Source: an uncultured Blastococcus sp. (lineage in GTDB: Bacteria; Actinomycetota; Actinomycetes; Mycobacteriales; Geodermatophilaceae). Taken from it: a DNA stretch of 35,363 bases. The stretch covers positions 1 to 35,363 of the forward strand of contig CADCTN010000166.1 in NCBI GenBank assembly GCA_902805535.1, in the 5' to 3' direction. Shown here one piece after another: positions 30,774 to 35,363 of the stretch. A program made the translations under genes and the position numbers. A model generated the notes under the pieces. It worked only from the letters and a program-made list of their open reading frames with translations. It was not told the DNA's origin and ran no database searches. Each line of letters opens with the position of its first letter. Position 1 is the stretch's first letter.

Positions 30774-31457
30774 TCACAGCCCGCGCCCGGACGGCGCGGA
30801 GGCGGCTTCAGCCAGATAGGGGTTCGTGGCCCGCTCCCGGCCGATCGTCGTCGCCGGGCCGTGGCCGGGCAGCACCACCGTCTCGTCGTCCAGCGGCAGG
30901 ACGACGTCCCGCAGCGAGGCGAGCATCGAGTCCCACGACCCGCCCGGCAGGTCGACGCGGCCCACGGAGCCGGCGAACAGCACGTCGCCGGCGAGCAGGC
31001 CGGGCGCCTCGCCGAGGTCGAGGGTGAACACCACCGAGCCCTGGGTGTGGCCGGGTGCGTGCCGCACGGTGAGCTCGACCCCGGCCAGCGACAGCACGGC
31101 GCCGTCGTCCAGCCGCTCGACGTCGCTCGGGTCGGGCAGCCGCACGCCGGTGATCAGCGGCGCCAGCTGCGGGCCGTGCCACCTCGCCGGGTCCGACAGC
31201 ATCCCGTTGTCGGCCGGGTGCAGATAGGCGGGGATGCCGTAGCCGTCGCACACCGGCAGGACCGAGAAGGTGTGGTCGAGGTGTCCGTGGGTGAGGACGA
31301 CCGCGACCGGCTTGAGCCCGTCCGCGGCCAGCATCCGGGCCAGCGGCTCGACGGCGTCCATGCCCGGATCGACGACGACGCACTCCTGCCCGGGCCCGGA
31401 GGCCACGGCGTAGCAGTTGGTGCCGAACGCGCCGGCGGGGAAGGAGCGGATGAGCAC
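30774..31457 (-). CDS. Metallo-beta-lactamase-fold hydrolase (glyoxalase II-like)
   Basis: A 227-residue Zn-dependent hydrolase. Metal ligands are visible: His57, His59, Asp61 and His62 in THGHLDH, a His in APGHTQGS, the bridging Asp in [14 protein letters not shown] and the last His in LPGHGPATT. The ending [11 protein letters not shown] is common in the small glyoxalase II-like group. The physiological substrate is unknown. The gene sits before hisS as in other actinobacteria. The GTG at 31457 is the first codon of the conserved start [15 protein letters not shown]. It diverges from the cyclophilin gene across a 147-base region. Confidence 0.92.
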   Translation of the reverse strand: MLIRSFPAGAFGTNCYAVASGPGQECVVVDPGMDAVEPLARMLAADGLKPVAVVLTHGHLDHTFSVLPVCDGYGIPAYLHPADNGMLSDPARWHGPQLAPLITGVRLPDPSDVERLDDGAVLSLAGVELTVRHAPGHTQGSVVFTLDLGEAPGLLAGDVLFAGSVGRVDLPGGSWDSMLASLRDVVLPLDDETVVLPGHGPATTIGRERATNPYLAEAASAPSGRGL

Positions 31458-31523
31458 CCGTGCAGGTTACGCGGGAGTGATCGGCGCCCCGGGCGCCGCC
31501 AGGGGTCGCCCAGGTCCGCCACC

Positions 31524-31529
31524 TAGACT
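31524..31529 (+). promoter_or_regulatory. Candidate -10 of the cyclophilin gene
   Basis: TAGACT is a very good -10 hexamer; transcription from about 31536 would leave a leader of some 70 bases before the GTG. No clear -35 is seen at the proper distance. Confidence 0.4.
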
Positions 31530-31604
31530 CGGCCGCCGAGCAGCGGGTGAACGGTCCACCGGACGCGCCCGCCGAGTTCCCGTCCGTCCGAGGAGTACCG
31601 ACAC

Positions 31605-32450
31605 GTGCCCACGAACAAGCAGCGGCGCCAGGCCGCGCAGCGTCACCTGCAGCGCCAGCTGGAGCGCCGTGCCGAGCTGGCGAAGAAGCGCCGCCGGAAC
31701 CTGGGCATCCTGGCCACCGCCATCGCCGTCCTCGTGGTGGTGGGGGCCGCGCTGCTGATCACCGGGGTCTTCAAGGGCGACGACGACACGACGGCGGCGG
31801 AGGACCCGACGGTCTCCGACGGCGCGGCCCCGACGAGCGCGGCGGCGCCCACCACCAACGCCGACGGCACCGTCAGCTGCACCTACGCGCCCGACGCGTC
31901 CGGCAACACCAACCTCACCGACGTCGGCACGCCGCCCACGCCGGAGGCGACGCCGGCCACCGGCACCAGCACGCTGCGGATGAGCACCGACCAGGGCGAC
32001 CTCACCCTCACGCTGGACAAGGCGAAGGCGCCCTGCGCCGCGGCCAGCTTCGGCTACCTGGCCCAGCAGGGGTTCTTCGACGGCAGCACGTGCCACCGCC
32101 TGGTCGTGCAGCCCAGCTTCGGCGTGCTCCAGTGCGGTGACCCGACCGGAACGGGTTCGGGTGGGCCGAGCTACAAGTACGCCGAGGAGGTCACGCCGGA
32201 GACGACCTACCCGCGGGGCACCATCGCGATGGCCAAGACCAGCGCGCCGGGCACGACGGGGAGCCAGTTCTTCCTCTGCTTCGTCGACACCGAGCTGCCG
32301 CCGGAGTACACGGTGGTGGGCACCGTGGACGAGGCCGGCCTCGGCGTCCTGGACACCGTCGCGGCCGGCGGCATCAAGGACGCCGGACCACAGGGCGACG
32401 GCGCGCCGGCCGTCCCGGTGACGATCAGCTCTCTCGCCGTCGCGGGCTGA
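31605..32450 (+). CDS. Membrane-anchored cyclophilin-type peptidyl-prolyl isomerase
   Basis: Isomerises X-Pro bonds, here outside the membrane. The 281-residue protein has a very basic cytosolic start (1-32), one membrane helix (33-55), a Thr/Ala/Pro-rich linker to about 120 and a cyclophilin domain. The domain shows LRMSTDQGDLTLTL, CHRLVVQPSFGVLQCGDPTGTG with the catalytic Arg, GSQFFLCF and YTVVGTVDEAGLGVLD. The Phe-rich core is kept, but FHR is CHR and extra cysteines occur (KAPCAA, LQCGD), so a disulfide is possible. The GTG at 31605 has AGGAG nine bases upstream. Lying beside rel and the hisS block is the standard actinobacterial context. Confidence 0.92.
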   Translation: MPTNKQRRQAAQRHLQRQLERRAELAKKRRRNLGILATAIAVLVVVGAALLITGVFKGDDDTTAAEDPTVSDGAAPTSAAAPTTNADGTVSCTYAPDASGNTNLTDVGTPPTPEATPATGTSTLRMSTDQGDLTLTLDKAKAPCAAASFGYLAQQGFFDGSTCHRLVVQPSFGVLQCGDPTGTGSGGPSYKYAEEVTPETTYPRGTIAMAKTSAPGTTGSQFFLCFVDTELPPEYTVVGTVDEAGLGVLDTVAAGGIKDAGPQGDGAPAVPVTISSLAVAG

Positions 32451-32533
32451 CGACGTCCCCCCGGTGACCGGAGCTGCCGGTCTGCGGAGCGGCCCTCACG
32501 AGGCCGTCCGGTCCGGGTGCCTCATCGGCCCGG

Positions 32534-33367
32534 CTACGGCAGCGCCGGAGTCGTAGCGGCAGGCTCTGTGACCGGCGGCAGAGCTGCAGGCTCCGTGGGC
32601 GGAGCGGCAGGCTCCGTGGGCGGAGGCGGAGGCGGAGCAGGCTCCGTGGGCGGAGGCGGAGCAGGCTCCGGAGGCGGAGGCGGAGGCGGAGGCGGAGCAG
32701 GCTCCGTGGGCGGAGGCGGAGCAGGCTCCGTGGGCGGAGGCGGAGGCGGAGGCGGAGGCGGAGCAGGAGGCTCCGTGGGCGACGGCGGGGGCGGAGGCGG
32801 AGGTGGAGCAGGCTCCGTGGGCGACGGCGGAGCCGGAGGCTGCTCCGTAGCCGGAGGCTGCTCCGTAGCCGGAGGGGGCGCGACCGATTGGGTCGGGAGG
32901 GACGGCGCAACAGCTGCCGCGGAGAGCGTCGGCTGGGGAGCCGGGGGCGGCGCCGACCCGACTGCCGTCGTCCCCGGCGCGGCGCGTTCCTGCGTGGTCG
33001 CCGGCCGGGTGGCCGCCGCCTGCCGGGAACCCGTGGGGCCGTCCGGTGCCGCAGCGCGCGGAGCGGGCGCTGATCCCTCATCCGAGGGGCGGGAGGGTGG
33101 TACCACCGCCGGAGCGGCGTCGGCGCCCACCGCAGGCGCCTCGCTGGCGACGCCGTTCTGGACGAGCGTGCCATCCGCACCGAGTCTGCTCACGGATCCG
33201 CCGGCCCAGACGAGGGCGATGGCGACGACCGCTGCTGCACAACCGAGCATGAGGACGAGGAGCGCGCCGAACGGGTCGCGCTGCTCCGGTTCGTCGAACG
33301 TCGGCGGCCAGTCGCCCCGCCCAGGTCGGTCTGCGGGGTTCGGATCCGTATCGTCGAGAGCAGGCAC
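32534..33367 (-). CDS. Membrane-anchored proline-rich protein of unknown function
   Basis: A 277-residue protein with an acidic, proline-rich cytosolic start, one membrane helix (about 34-54, GALLVLMLGCAAAVVAIALVW), an Ala/Pro/Ser/Thr-rich stretch and a C-terminal third made of imperfect PTEPAPPPP repeats, including a run of ten prolines. I recognise no catalytic domain; it may span or bind the cell wall. The minus strand is chosen over a glycine-rich frame on the plus strand because it has the membrane helix and a GTG start with GAGGTG placed about six bases upstream. Repeat number probably varies between strains. It lies between the cyclophilin gene and rel. Confidence 0.7.
   Translation of the reverse strand: MPALDDTDPNPADRPGRGDWPPTFDEPEQRDPFGALLVLMLGCAAAVVAIALVWAGGSVSRLGADGTLVQNGVASEAPAVGADAAPAVVPPSRPSDEGSAPAPRAAAPDGPTGSRQAAATRPATTQERAAPGTTAVGSAPPPAPQPTLSAAAVAPSLPTQSVAPPPATEQPPATEQPPAPPSPTEPAPPPPPPPPSPTEPPAPPPPPPPPPPTEPAPPPPTEPAPPPPPPPPPEPAPPPPTEPAPPPPPPTEPAAPPTEPAALPPVTEPAATTPALP
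32576..32880 (-). repeat. GGCGGA-type minisatellite coding for the PTEPAPPPP repeats
   Basis: The plus strand is a series of blocks of the form ggctccgtgggcgga followed by two to five ggcgga units, with shorter variants (gctccgtagccggag twice) near the right end. All blocks keep the reading frame. The G-rich plus strand is a run of GGA/GGC words that could form unusual DNA structure and favour slippage. Confidence 0.85.
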
Positions 33368-33513
33368 CGCAGCACCTCACGGGAGCAGGGGGACAGCGCC
33401 TCAGTCCTATCACCTGCTGGCGCTGGCGACGACCACAGCCGACGCGCTCGGCTTGTCGACCTGCCCGGCGTCCGCGGGCCGTCACGGGACGCATGCGGTG
33501 TGTACCCCAGGAC

Positions 33514-33544
33514 TCCTAGGCCATGACCCCCTTGGCGTGACCTC

Positions 33545-33557
<13 letters not shown>
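33514..33557 (-). repeat. Three tandem 14-15 bp units at the 3' end of rel
   Basis: On the plus strand, tcctaggccatgacc (33514-33528), cccttggcgtgacc (33529-33542) and tcctaggccgtgacg (33543-33557) follow each other directly; the outer two differ in two bases and the middle one is degenerate. The last unit carries the rel stop codon (TAG, 33547-33545); the other two lie downstream of it. Confidence 0.75.

Positions 33558-35363
<1,806 letters not shown>

Noticed and set aside
32576-32880. The regular repeat in the proline-rich gene as a CRISPR array
   Set aside because: The units are short, in frame, lack unique spacers and encode PTEPAPPPP; no cas gene is present.

Overview
This window is a GC-rich stretch (by eye around 70% or more, strong G/C bias at third codon positions, many GTG starts) of an actinobacterial chromosome. 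BldD, the PyrR-controlled pyr operon, the alaS-ruvX-mltG-aro-efp-nusB chain and the rel-ppi-hisS block are in the order familiar from Streptomyces and relatives. The style resembles Frankiales/Geodermatophilales-type organisms, but that placement is inference. Most of the window is conserved housekeeping DNA. No rRNA, tRNA, CRISPR array, insertion sequence, prophage or origin was seen, and no gene-free stretch exceeds about 250 bases.

Left block (4-7317, minus strand): pyrR-pyrB-pyrC-carA-carB, the early pyrimidine pathway. It is led by a PyrR-binding hairpin that can hide the pyrR ribosome binding site and is interrupted by one long palindrome between pyrC and carA. Diverging from it is bldD (7569-8123, plus strand), the c-di-GMP-responsive developmental repressor. 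A terminator follows, then a coupled two-gene accessory pair: a DUF6338-like membrane protein and a 61-residue protein of unknown function.

Middle block (9140-23530, minus strand): rarA, a DUF948-like protein, a 93-residue membrane-anchored protein, alaS, ruvX, mltG, aroE, an A24 prepilin-type peptidase, aroC, aroK, aroB, aroQ, a Xaa-Pro type peptidase, efp and nusB. Many of these genes overlap by ATGA, GTGA or TGATG and look translationally coupled. The block supplies the shikimate pathway, alanine charging, polyproline translation (EF-P), peptidoglycan chain termination (MltG) and transcription antitermination (NusB).

Right block: an aldo/keto reductase and a DUF559 protein (plus strand, separated by a 21-bp perfect palindrome). 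Then on the minus strand come a class V aminotransferase, aspS, a second aldo/keto reductase, hisS and a metallo-beta-lactamase-fold hydrolase. A membrane-anchored cyclophilin (plus strand), a membrane-anchored proline-rich protein (minus) and the 3' part of bifunctional rel (minus, running off the window) complete it.

The least expected signals are small. Short tandem duplications of 14-17 bp sit at gene ends or junctions (mltG/aroE, aroC/aroK, the 93-residue gene/alaS, the rel 3' end). At two of them the duplication created chains of 5-6 codon mini-ORFs joined by ATGA overlaps, and a comparable mini-ORF precedes bldD. Long perfect or near-perfect palindromes occur between genes, one of them spanning the start codon of the aminotransferase. 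A C7 tract lies between an alternative start and the main frame of the DUF559 gene.
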